From contig JAURYZ010000161.1 in assembly GCA_030653635.1 (NCBI GenBank), positions 1 through 5,202 on the forward strand: a DNA stretch of 5,202 nucleotides. The letters run 5' to 3'. Every line of letters begins with the position of its first letter. The stretch's first letter is position 1. The stretch is from Coriobacteriia bacterium. Lineage in GTDB: Bacteria > Actinomycetota > Coriobacteriia > Anaerosomatales > JAHIQC01. The position numbers and the translations under genes were made by a program. The notes beneath the pieces were generated by a model. It did no database searches and was not told where the DNA came from. It worked only from the letters and a program-made list of their open reading frames with translations. Shown here in pieces: positions 1 through 5,202 of the stretch.

Positions 1-1
1 G

Positions 2-145
2 GAGGTCACGCTCGATGCCCGCGCTCACGTGATTGGCTTCTATGAGCGACTCGGCTTTCAGGCTTACGGCGAGGAGTTCTTGTCGGCGCGGACCGGAACA
101 CCGCATCGTGCCATGCGTCTGGCGCTGTCCGTGACTGAATCCTGA
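2..145 (+). CDS. GNAT-family N-acetyltransferase, C-terminal end (ElaA/YjcF type), partial
   Basis: Only the last 47 residues and the TGA stop are in the window; the gene starts upstream. The frame reads through the GNAT C-terminal signature LDARAHVIGFYERLGF, followed by GEEF and PHRAM. In ElaA/YjcF-like members of the Gcn5-related acetyltransferase superfamily, a Y-x-x-x-G-F segment followed by a 'GEEF...GIPH' block closes the fold. The Tyr of FYERLGF corresponds to the usual GNAT general-acid tyrosine. These enzymes move an acetyl group from acetyl-CoA to an amine; the substrate cannot be told from this fragment. A small insertion (about SARTGT) sits where relatives usually have a shorter link before the PH pair. 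The stop is 144 bases before the next gene, and I see no convincing terminator after it. The family call is secure; the subfamily is by resemblance only. Confidence 0.85.
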   Translation, partial: EVTLDARAHVIGFYERLGFQAYGEEFLSARTGTPHRAMRLALSVTES

Positions 146-277
146 GCTTTGCGGCTATAGAAAACATGGCTCGCATCGCCTACCCTGTATTGGCGGCGCG
201 CGAGGCCTGAAGCCAAGCACGCAGCAACGAGGGATGCCGGACGCGGAGCGAAGACGCACTGCGGCACCAAGGATTCG

Positions 278-283
278 AGGAGG
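278..283 (+). promoter_or_regulatory. Strong ribosome binding site for the class I aldolase
   Basis: AGGAGG, within the longer purine run GAGGAGGAG, lies six bases before the ATG at 290. It is a perfect core match to the 16S anti-Shine-Dalgarno sequence and fixes the start of the aldolase. The rest of the 146-289 spacer shows no clear -35/-10 pair and no hairpin with a T tract. Confidence 0.85.
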
Positions 284-289
284 AGCCCC

Positions 290-1246
290 ATGCCCCAGAT
301 CAATCGTAGCCAGGTTCGCGTTCCTGCGGACGTGCCCGCCGATGTGCGGGAGGATTACATCGACAACTATATGGCCGCGACCCGCGGCAGTGGTCGTCTG
401 ATGCTTTTTGCCTGTGACCAGAAGATAGAGCACTTGAACGAAGACTTCTTTGGCGAAGGTATCGCTGCCGAGGATGCCGAGCCCGAGCACCTGTTCCGCA
501 TCGGTTCGCAGGGTGTGTGCGGCGTGCTCGCCGGCCAGCGCGGGCTCGTTGCCGCCTATGCGGCAGATTACCCCGATATCAACTATCTCGTGAAGATGAA
601 CAGCAAGACTCATCTGATCAAGACGAGCCAAGATCCCGAGAAGCATCAGGATGATCCGTACTCGCCGCAGCTGTACTCGCTTGAAGCGGTCATGGCCATG
701 CGCGCCAATGGCGTCAACGTCGTCGGCATCGGCTACACCATCTACATAGGCTCGGAGTACGAGTCGCAGATGATGATGGAAGCCGGCGAGATCATCGCCG
801 AGGCGCACAACAACGGCCTGCTCGTCGTTTTGTGGATGTACCCGCGCGGCAAGGCTGTTGCCAACGAGAAGGACGCACACCTCATCGCAGGGGCCGCGGG
901 CACCGCGCTTTGCCTCGGCGCGGACTTTGTGAAGGTCAACCCGCCCAAGGGTGACGACGCGGGTTCCTCGGCGGAGAAGTTGAAAGAGGCCTCGATGGCC
1001 AGCGGGCGTACGGGACTTGTGTGCGCCGGCGGTTCGACGGTGGACGCGAAGACCTTCCTCGCACAGCTGTGGGAGCAGATTCACGTGGGCGGTGCGATCG
1101 GCAACGCGACCGGGCGCAACATCCACCAGCGTGAGCTCGGCGAGGCGGTGCGCCTGACCAAAGCGATTAGCGCCATCACGCTTGCGGATTACGATGCGAA
1201 GCGCGCTCTTGCGATCTTTGAGGGCCGCGAGGACTTCTCGCTTTAG
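290..1246 (+). CDS. DhnA-type class I aldolase, probable fructose-bisphosphate aldolase
   Basis: This 318-residue protein is a (beta/alpha)8-barrel Schiff-base aldolase of the archaeal/DhnA (FbaB-like) class I family, which needs no metal. Three features align with the Thermoproteus tenax enzyme: W182-M-Y184-P-R-G (its Trp144 and Tyr146), K215 in the segment ADFVKVNPP (its Schiff-base Lys177, with the same 31-residue spacing from Tyr), and D43 (its Asp24). Phosphate-binding elements are visible as AGGST (246-250) and GNATGRNIHQ (271-280). Fructose 1,6-bisphosphate cleavage to two triose phosphates is the likely reaction, supported by a phosphofructokinase gene 2 kb downstream. The protein differs from classic members: the 'DHG' after the first strand is DQK, a loop of about 20 residues (roughly 118-138) follows KMNSKTHLIKTSQ, and N-P-P follows the lysine. 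Related DhnA enzymes include the methanogen ADH synthase acting on sugar phosphates, so the substrate is not proven. The family assignment is firm, the substrate moderate. The start is fixed by the strong ribosome binding site at 278-283. Confidence 0.85.
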   Translation: MPQINRSQVRVPADVPADVREDYIDNYMAATRGSGRLMLFACDQKIEHLNEDFFGEGIAAEDAEPEHLFRIGSQGVCGVLAGQRGLVAAYAADYPDINYLVKMNSKTHLIKTSQDPEKHQDDPYSPQLYSLEAVMAMRANGVNVVGIGYTIYIGSEYESQMMMEAGEIIAEAHNNGLLVVLWMYPRGKAVANEKDAHLIAGAAGTALCLGADFVKVNPPKGDDAGSSAEKLKEASMASGRTGLVCAGGSTVDAKTFLAQLWEQIHVGGAIGNATGRNIHQRELGEAVRLTKAISAITLADYDAKRALAIFEGREDFSL

Positions 1247-1295
1247 CCAAAAGAGTCGGAACAGGGCATATAGGACCAAGCACAAAATAGAAATG

Positions 1296-1331
1296 CGCGG
1301 CACCGTTCGGGGGAACTCGGGCGGTGTCGCG
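1296..1331 (+). promoter_or_regulatory. Hairpin in the accD leader, with a possible -10 box beside it
   Basis: Positions 1296-1305 pair with 1322-1331 as a 10-base-pair stem with one G-T pair. A further 3-base-pair stem inside the loop (1306-1308 with 1313-1315) is capped by GGGG. On the plus strand no T tract follows, so it is not a standard intrinsic terminator of the aldolase gene. On the minus strand it is followed by a T-rich stretch (1281-1295), but no minus-strand gene in the window would need it. TATCAT at 1333-1338 matches the sigma70 -10 box in 5 of 6 positions, but no good -35 box lies 16-18 bases upstream. The pairing is seen directly; any role as an attenuator, factor-assisted terminator or 5'-UTR structure is inference. 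Confidence 0.4.
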
Positions 1332-1354
1332 ATATCATAGGCACGAACAGACGC

Positions 1355-1379
1355 CGGGGTCGTGAATCATTTGATCCCG
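1355..1379 (+). promoter_or_regulatory. Second small hairpin in the accD leader
   Basis: CGGGGTC (1355-1361) pairs with GATCCCG (1373-1379), with one G-T pair, around an 11-base loop. It ends 8 bases before the accD ribosome binding site (AGGGAG, 1387-1392), so in the mRNA it would sit just upstream of the ribosome landing site. A seven-base-pair stem in GC-rich DNA can arise by chance, so its function is uncertain. Confidence 0.25.
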
Positions 1380-1404
1380 ACAACGCAGGGAGCCATGCAA
1401 AGAC

Positions 1405-2283
1405 ATGCCGATAGCCGATTGGTTCAAGGCGCGCGAGAGTCGCAAGTACACGCCGGCCAGTGACAAGTCCGCACCTGCGGAAGTCCCTGACGGTGTGTGG
1501 GTCAAGTGCGAGTCGTGCAAACACATCATCTATGAGGGCGAACTTGTGGCCGACCAGCGCGTGTGCCGCCATTGCGGCCACCACTTCGCGCTGTCCGCGC
1601 CCGAACGCATCGGGTCTTTGGTCGACGAGGGCAGCTTCGTTGAGAAGGACGCAGGACTTTCGCCGGGGGATCCCTTGTCATTCTCGGCAGCCAAGCCTTA
1701 TGGGGCGTCATTGGATAAAGCGCGCGAGCAGTCCGGTCTGAACGAGGCCATCGTGACCGGCTCGGCGGCTATTGGTGGACACGATGTGGTCATCGGCGTG
1801 ATGGACTTTAGATTCGTGGGTGCGTCGATGGGTTCGGTGGTGGGCGAGAAGGTCGCCCGCGCGTTTGAGGCTGCACTTTCCCAGCGCAAGCCGCTCGTGA
1901 TGGTGATCTCCTCGGGCGGGGCACGCATGCAGGAAGGCATGCTCTCGCTCATGCAGATGGCCAAGACCAGTGCGGCCGCCGCGCGTCTTTCCGATGCTGG
2001 CGTTCCATATATATCCATACTTGCCGATCCGACCTACGGCGGCGTCACCGCGAGTTTCCCGGTGCTGGCCGATGTGATCTTGGCTGAGCCCGGCGCACGC
2101 ATCGGGTTCACGGGTCCTCGTATCATCGAGCAGACCATTCGCCAAAAACTGCCCAAGGGCTTTCAGACCTCCGAGTTCATGCTCGAGCACGGCATGATCG
2201 ATTCGGTCGTGCCTCGCAGCGAGCTTAGAGACACCGTCGGCTTGTTGCTCGAGTACCTCTCGGCAAAGGGAGGTGAGCGGTAG
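1405..2283 (+). CDS. accD: Acetyl-CoA carboxylase carboxyltransferase, beta subunit
   Basis: AccD (292 residues, close to the usual 280-300) forms with AccA the cytoplasmic carboxyltransferase that moves CO2 from carboxybiotin on AccB to acetyl-CoA, giving malonyl-CoA for fatty acid synthesis. The N-terminal zinc ribbon is intact: C35-x2-C38 and C54-x2-C57. The crotonase-like carboxyltransferase domain follows from about residue 64, with the diagnostic SSGGARMQEGMLSLMQMAKT block starting at S169 and then the GGVTASFPVLADV and EPGARIGFTGPRII segments. ATG 1405 is the first start after an in-frame stop at 1372. Its best ribosome binding site, AGGGAG (1387-1392), is 12 bases away, which is longer than ideal, so initiation may be modest. 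The gene abuts accA directly, which suits a 1:1 complex. In E. coli the zinc domain of this enzyme binds its own mRNA and limits translation; whether that happens here cannot be seen. Identity is secure. Confidence 0.97.
   Translation: MPIADWFKARESRKYTPASDKSAPAEVPDGVWVKCESCKHIIYEGELVADQRVCRHCGHHFALSAPERIGSLVDEGSFVEKDAGLSPGDPLSFSAAKPYGASLDKAREQSGLNEAIVTGSAAIGGHDVVIGVMDFRFVGASMGSVVGEKVARAFEAALSQRKPLVMVISSGGARMQEGMLSLMQMAKTSAAAARLSDAGVPYISILADPTYGGVTASFPVLADVILAEPGARIGFTGPRIIEQTIRQKLPKGFQTSEFMLEHGMIDSVVPRSELRDTVGLLLEYLSAKGGER
2268..2276 (+). promoter_or_regulatory. Ribosome binding site for accA inside the end of accD
   Basis: GGGAGGTGA contains the eight-base GGAGGTGA (2269-2276), fully complementary to the 3' end of 16S rRNA, seven bases before the accA ATG. 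It lies in the last codons of accD, so accA can be translated independently or by ribosomes ending accD at 2283. It supports ATG 2284 over the in-frame ATG at 2302. Confidence 0.85.
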
Positions 2284-3240
2284 ATGACCCGACGTTTTGT
2301 GATGGAGTTCGAGCGTCCACTCGTTGAGCTTGAGGACAAGATCGCCGAACTGCGCACGCTCGACCTGACGGACAAGCCTGATCTCGCGACCGAGATCGCG
2401 ATTCTTGCCCAGGAAATCGACCAACTGCGCCATGAGACCTACGAGCACCTGACTCCGTGGGCCCGCGTGCAGATCGCGCGTCACCCCGATCGGCCCAAGA
2501 CGACAGAGTTCATCGAAGCGCTGTTCACTGACGTCATCGAGCTGCATGGCGACCGCCTGTACGGAGATGACGAGGCGATTTTTGCGGGTTTCGGTACGCT
2601 TTCAGGTCGCCGCGTGGTAATTCTTGGTCATCGCAAAGGCAAGACCACCAAGGAGAACGTGCGTCGCAACTTCGGCTCGCCGCACCCGGAAGGTTTTCGC
2701 AAGGCGATGCGCGTCATGCGCCTGGCGGATCGTTTTGGTCTGCCGATCGTGAGCTTTCTGGATACCGCCGGTGCATTTCCCGGAATAGAGGCCGAGGAGC
2801 GCGGGCAGTCGCTCGCGATCGCGGAGTCACTTGCGGCCTTGTCGCAGGTGGCGGTACCTGTTGTTGTCGCCGGCATAGGCGAGGGCGGCAGCGGCGGCGC
2901 ACTCGCGATCGGGTTTGGCGACCGTCTCATCATGCTTGAGAATGCTTACTACTCGGTCATCAGCCCCGAGGCCTGCGCCTCGATTCTGTACAAGGACTCC
3001 AGTCATGCCGAAACCGCGGCCGGCTGCCTCAAAATGACCGCCGAGGATCTGGTGGGTCTGGGCATCGTTGATGAGGTTGTGCCCGAGCCCTTCGGCGGCG
3101 CGCATAACGAACCTGAGGCCGCGTTCGTCGCGATAGGCGAGCGTATCTCAGCTGCACTCGATGAGCTTGACGGGCAGGAGAGGGCAACCCTTGTGCAGAG
3201 GCGCTATGAGAGACTGAGGGCGATAGGGGTCTACGCATAG
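2284..3240 (+). CDS. accA: Acetyl-CoA carboxylase carboxyltransferase, alpha subunit
   Basis: AccA (318 residues, the usual family length) is the partner of AccD in the heterotetrameric carboxyltransferase. The N-terminal helical part starts with the family's typical EFERPLVELEDKIAEL segment. The catalytic crotonase-fold domain then shows GHRKGK (115-120), the conserved NFGSPHPEGFRKA block, DTAGAFPG (160-167), the glycine-rich EGGSGGALAIG run (from E200), which in this family contributes to the CoA/carboxybiotin site, and SPEACASIL (227-235). The C-terminal part (LKMTAEDLVGLGIVDEVVPEP) is also standard. No key element is missing. An alternative ATG at 2302 would give the shorter N-terminus MEFERP seen in some relatives, but the ribosome binding site at 2269-2276 favours 2284. 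The gene follows accD with no gap. The 43 bases to the pfkA ATG hold no terminator, so the genes are probably co-transcribed. Confidence 0.97.
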   Translation: MTRRFVMEFERPLVELEDKIAELRTLDLTDKPDLATEIAILAQEIDQLRHETYEHLTPWARVQIARHPDRPKTTEFIEALFTDVIELHGDRLYGDDEAIFAGFGTLSGRRVVILGHRKGKTTKENVRRNFGSPHPEGFRKAMRVMRLADRFGLPIVSFLDTAGAFPGIEAEERGQSLAIAESLAALSQVAVPVVVAGIGEGGSGGALAIGFGDRLIMLENAYYSVISPEACASILYKDSSHAETAAGCLKMTAEDLVGLGIVDEVVPEPFGGAHNEPEAAFVAIGERISAALDELDGQERATLVQRRYERLRAIGVYA

Positions 3241-3269
3241 CCAGCCAAGCGCCCGAGGGGTGTTGTCGG

Positions 3270-3275
3270 GGAAGG
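3270..3275 (+). promoter_or_regulatory. Ribosome binding site that decides the pfkA start
   Basis: GGAAGG lies eight bases before ATG 3284. The in-frame GTG at 3260 would add eight residues, but its only purine run (GAGGG, 3255-3259) touches the codon and is too close to serve. ATG 3284 also places the SGGDAPGMN motif at the distance from the N-terminus seen in known enzymes. Confidence 0.7.
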
Positions 3276-3283
3276 TGGGTCTG

Positions 3284-4249
3284 ATGGCGAGCAAACGATT
3301 CGCAGTACTCACGAGCGGGGGCGACGCGCCGGGTATGAACGCCGGCGTGCGCGCCGTCGTTCGTTCGACGATTGCAGCGGGCGGTGAGGCGTTCGGCATC
3401 GAGAGCGGCTACGAGGGCCTACTCGAAGACGCGTTTCGGCCTCTCGGGCTCGGGGATGTCGGCGGGATCCTCGACAGAGGCGGCACTATCCTCGGCACAT
3501 CGCGAAGCGAACGCTTCAACTCGGCCGAGGGCGTTGCGGCAGCCACCGAAATTCTTAAGGCACGCGGGATCGACGGGCTCGTTGTTATCGGCGGTGATGG
3601 TACCTACCGAGGCGCCGAGGAACTCTCGCATTGTGGAATCCCGACGGTCGGCATCCCAGCAACCATTGACAACGATGTGAGTGGAACCGATACGAGCATC
3701 GGATTTGATACCGCACTCAATACCATCTGTGACGCTGCGGCCAAGATACGCGACACCGCCAGCAGCCACGAGCGCACCTTCGTCATGGAGGTCATGGGTC
3801 GGAATTGCGGGATACTCGCGCTTTACAGCGGACTGGCATGCGGCGCTGATTGCATCTTGGTCCCCGAGGTTCCCTGGACGCTTGCCGATGTGTGTGCGTC
3901 GGTGAAACAGGGTGTTACGCGCGGAAAGAAGCACTCGATGATCGTGGTCGCAGAAGGTGCGGCTCATGCGTTCGGACTGGCCAGCGACCTGTCAAAGGTC
4001 TGTGGTCAAAATGTGCGCACCGTCGTGCTCGGCCACATTCAACGAGGCGGTTCACCGAGCGGTTTTGATCGAATACTGGCCAGCCGCATGGGCGCTCACG
4101 CGGTGCGCGCGCTTATCGAGGGGCAGTCGGGTGTCGCGGTGGGCCTCAAGAACGCCGAGACCGAGACGGCATCGCTTGCACAGGCCTACGCTCACACCCA
4201 CACGCTGCGTCGGGACATCTATGAACTCGCGAAGGTGCTCGCGCTATGA
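3284..4249 (+). CDS. pfkA: ATP-dependent 6-phosphofructokinase
   Basis: The enzyme phosphorylates fructose 6-phosphate to fructose 1,6-bisphosphate, the committed step of glycolysis, in the cytoplasm. From ATG 3284 it is 321 residues, the standard bacterial length. Visible motifs are SGGDAPGMN (11-19), R74, GGDGT (103-107), PATIDND (125-131) with the catalytic base D129, SHERT with R164, MGR (171-173), E224, R245 and HIQRGGSP (from H251). Gly at 106 and Ala at 126, rather than the Asp and Lys of pyrophosphate-dependent enzymes, indicate ATP as donor. The ADP/PEP effector site is largely kept compared with the Bacillus enzyme: R23, R27, R156, the RGKKH segment (213-217) and an acidic residue at 189 (Asp for the usual Glu). 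Classical allosteric control is therefore likely. The sequence is closer to the Bacillus type than to the PPi-using or mixed-substrate types common in many actinomycetes. It sits behind accDA as in Bacillus and its TGA overlaps the next ATG. Confidence 0.96.
   Translation: MASKRFAVLTSGGDAPGMNAGVRAVVRSTIAAGGEAFGIESGYEGLLEDAFRPLGLGDVGGILDRGGTILGTSRSERFNSAEGVAAATEILKARGIDGLVVIGGDGTYRGAEELSHCGIPTVGIPATIDNDVSGTDTSIGFDTALNTICDAAAKIRDTASSHERTFVMEVMGRNCGILALYSGLACGADCILVPEVPWTLADVCASVKQGVTRGKKHSMIVVAEGAAHAFGLASDLSKVCGQNVRTVVLGHIQRGGSPSGFDRILASRMGAHAVRALIEGQSGVAVGLKNAETETASLAQAYAHTHTLRRDIYELAKVLAL
4231..4237 (+). promoter_or_regulatory. Ribosome binding site inside pfkA for the overlapping start at 4246
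   Basis: GAAGGTG lies eight bases before ATG 4246, the same motif and spacing as used by pfkA. A second site, AGGAG at 4259-4263, lies six bases before an in-frame ATG at 4270. Both starts look usable, so the N-terminus of the class II aldolase is uncertain by eight residues. Confidence 0.6.
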
Positions 4250-4869
4250 GTACTGCGCAGGAGACTGGCATGCATGAAATCGATCCGATCATCGGTCGTG
4301 CGCGCTATGAGATGTTTCGCGACATAGGCCGTGATATCTACTTAGGTGGGCTCATCTCGAGCCATGGCGGCAATATGAGTATGAGAGAAGGCGATCGCAT
4401 CTTCATTACCCGCCGAGGCTCGATGCTCGGCCGCCTTTCATCAAGCGACATCGTGTGGACGAAGATGGCGCAGTGTGACTTTGACGATGTGTGCAGTCGC
4501 GAGATCGTGGTGCACCGTGCTATCTACGAAGCGACCGCTGCTCGCGCCATCGTGCACGCGCATCCCGTCCACACAATCTGGCGTTCCATGATCGGTGACT
4601 CAATCGAGCCGATCGACTCGGAATCGCTGTACGTTTTCGGGGAATCTGTTCCAGTAGTCAGCGCAACGGAGACCGTCGCCTCAGCCGAGGCGGCCGCCAA
4701 GCTCGCTGTCGCGCTCGTAGAGGCCCGTATTGCTGTACTCCGTTCCCACGGACCGTTCTCTAAGGGCGCGACGCTTGAAGAGGCCTTCTACCACGTGAGC
4801 GCCTTGGAGGCTTCCTGCCAGATACTCGATCTGCGTGACGAGCACGGGAGGGCCAGGACCGATGGCTGA
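4246..4869 (+). CDS. Class II aldolase/adducin-family protein, substrate unknown
   Basis: This 207-residue protein has the class II aldolase/adducin fold of L-fuculose-1-phosphate aldolase (FucA, 215 residues). Zinc ligands H104, H106 (in VHAHPVHT) and H168 (in RSHG) are present, with E86 matching the catalytic, zinc-binding Glu73 of FucA and GGN (41-43) matching its substrate loop. Family members cleave or rearrange phosphorylated sugars (FucA, RhaD, AraD epimerase, MtnB dehydratase). Here two FucA phosphate-contact positions are changed: Thr43 to R57 and Ser72 to R85. The FucA tyrosine 113 position seems to be Ser and the C-terminal tail with Tyr209 is absent. The metal site argues for an active enzyme, but the substrate cannot be named, so I give no symbol. 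The ATG overlaps the pfkA stop (ATGA), and the gene overlaps the next one by 8 bases, so it is probably translated together with both. An ATG at 4270 with its own ribosome binding site is an alternative start. The family is sure, the function is not. Confidence 0.88.
   Translation: MSTAQETGMHEIDPIIGRARYEMFRDIGRDIYLGGLISSHGGNMSMREGDRIFITRRGSMLGRLSSSDIVWTKMAQCDFDDVCSREIVVHRAIYEATAARAIVHAHPVHTIWRSMIGDSIEPIDSESLYVFGESVPVVSATETVASAEAAAKLAVALVEARIAVLRSHGPFSKGATLEEAFYHVSALEASCQILDLRDEHGRARTDG
4846..4852 (+). promoter_or_regulatory. Ribosome binding site for the LOG-family gene
   Basis: GGGAGGG lies nine bases before ATG 4862, inside the last codons of the class II aldolase gene. It supports the 8-base overlap and argues that the acidic N-terminus of the downstream protein is really translated. 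Confidence 0.6.
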
Positions 4870-5202
4870 TGACAGAACCGAAACAGATTCCCCGACCGAC
4901 GACGCGGTTCCCGAAATCGACCGCAACCGCGGGTACGATGGTCAGGAGCGCCGCGACGAGCCCGAGGTCAAGGGATCGTTGCTGGACCAGGCCAAAGGTG
5001 CCGAGATCGACTTTTTGGCCGGCCATCGCCGCCACTCGGACAACCTCGAGAGCGCTGTTCGCATCTTCCTGGAGTTCTTGCGCGGCGTGGAGTTCATGCC
5101 GACCGATCAACCCGTAGTCACGGTCTTTGGCTCGGCTCGCTTTACGGAGGGTCATGAGTACTACGAGCTGGCTCGCGAGGTGGGCGCAGCGCTGGCTGGC
5201 GA
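4862..5202 (+). CDS. LOG-family (TIGR00730) Rossmann-fold protein, N-terminal part, partial
   Basis: An open frame from ATG 4862 runs off the right edge after 113 complete codons. Residues 1-35 are very acidic (13 Asp/Glu) and rich in Thr, Pro and Arg, so probably disordered. A helical stretch follows (about 39-78), then the first beta strand and loop of a Rossmann fold, TVFGSARFTEGHEYYELARE from T87. That strand, with an ordered Y-Y-x-L-A helix behind it, is typical of LOG/'lysine decarboxylase-like' proteins, which hydrolyse nucleoside 5'-monophosphates to base and ribose 5-phosphate (cytokinin-activating LOG, PpnN). The diagnostic PGGxGTxxE motif would lie beyond the window, so activity cannot be judged. 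The start overlaps the preceding gene by 8 bases and has its own ribosome binding site (4846-4852). A methionine later in frame (residue 79) is too close to the core to be the start. Family assignment is likely, role unknown. Confidence 0.8.
   Translation, partial: MADDRTETDSPTDDAVPEIDRNRGYDGQERRDEPEVKGSLLDQAKGAEIDFLAGHRRHSDNLESAVRIFLEFLRGVEFMPTDQPVVTVFGSARFTEGHEYYELAREVGAALAG

Noticed and set aside
131..161. Possible promoter at the end of the GNAT gene (GTGACT and TATAGA)
   Set aside because: Both boxes match in only four of six positions, the spacer is 19 bases and the key last T of the -10 box is missing. Not better than chance.
155..1303. Long minus-strand open frame of 382 codons opposite the class I aldolase
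   Set aside because: It mirrors a clearly real gene with catalytic motifs. Its translation shows no recognisable domain and is rich in Arg, His, Val and Leu, as expected from antisense reading of GC-rich codons.
1395..1463. Small 22-codon frame starting 10 bases before accD and overlapping it, a possible leader peptide
   Set aside because: The only ribosome binding site (AGGGAG, 1387-1392) is two bases from this ATG, too close for initiation, and the peptide has no run of a regulatory amino acid.
1708..2547. Minus-strand open frame of 279 codons opposite accD and accA
   Set aside because: It spans the junction of two certain genes, has no recognisable motif, and is a codon-bias shadow.
2814..2823. 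Perfect 10-base palindrome CGCGATCGCG, resembling the HIP1 repeat of cyanobacteria
   Set aside because: It lies inside the accA coding sequence, I noticed no enrichment of the octamer in the window, and such palindromes are expected in GC-rich genes.
3241..3283. Possible terminator between accA and pfkA
   Set aside because: The 43 bases contain no stable inverted repeat and no T tract, so read-through is more likely.
3284..4249. Loss of the E. coli Arg54 effector residue in phosphofructokinase (Leu56 here)
   Set aside because: The well-regulated Bacillus stearothermophilus enzyme also lacks Arg at this position, and the other effector-site residues are kept, so it does not show loss of allostery.

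Overview
The window is a compact, high-GC (roughly 60%) bacterial segment with every recognisable gene on the plus strand and short gaps between genes. It holds seven genes, two of them cut by the window edges: the C-terminal end of a GNAT acetyltransferase (ElaA/YjcF type), a DhnA-type class I aldolase, accD, accA, an ATP-dependent 6-phosphofructokinase, a class II aldolase/adducin-family protein, and the N-terminal part of a LOG-family (TIGR00730) Rossmann-fold protein. I see no RNA gene, mobile element, CRISPR array or phage signature.

Organism: the GC-rich codon use, the strong purine-rich ribosome binding sites and a separate AccD (with zinc finger) and AccA of the four-subunit acetyl-CoA carboxylase point to a bacterium. 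The accD-accA-pfkA order is well known from Bacillus-type Firmicutes, while the base composition would fit a deep-branching, probably anaerobic Actinomycetota (Coriobacteriia or relatives). That placement is a guess from gene order and composition only.

Layout: 2-145 is the end of the GNAT gene. 146-289 is a spacer ending in a strong ribosome binding site for the class I aldolase (290-1246). 1247-1404 is the largest non-coding stretch in the window. It carries two hairpins and a possible -10 box, and it probably starts a new transcription unit. From 1405 to the right edge the genes are packed: accD abuts accA with no gap, 43 bases separate accA from pfkA, pfkA overlaps the class II aldolase in an ATGA, and that gene overlaps the LOG gene by 8 bases. 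This looks like one operon with translational coupling.

How the genes fit together: phosphofructokinase makes fructose 1,6-bisphosphate, and the class I aldolase is a candidate to cleave it, so both flank the carboxyltransferase genes that help commit acetyl-CoA to malonyl-CoA and fatty acid synthesis. The class II aldolase has the metal ligands and acid/base Glu of fuculose-phosphate aldolase, but its phosphate-binding positions are changed, so its substrate is unknown. Most of the window is ordinary central metabolism. The parts most worth a second look are the altered class II aldolase, the divergent class I aldolase and the structured accD leader.
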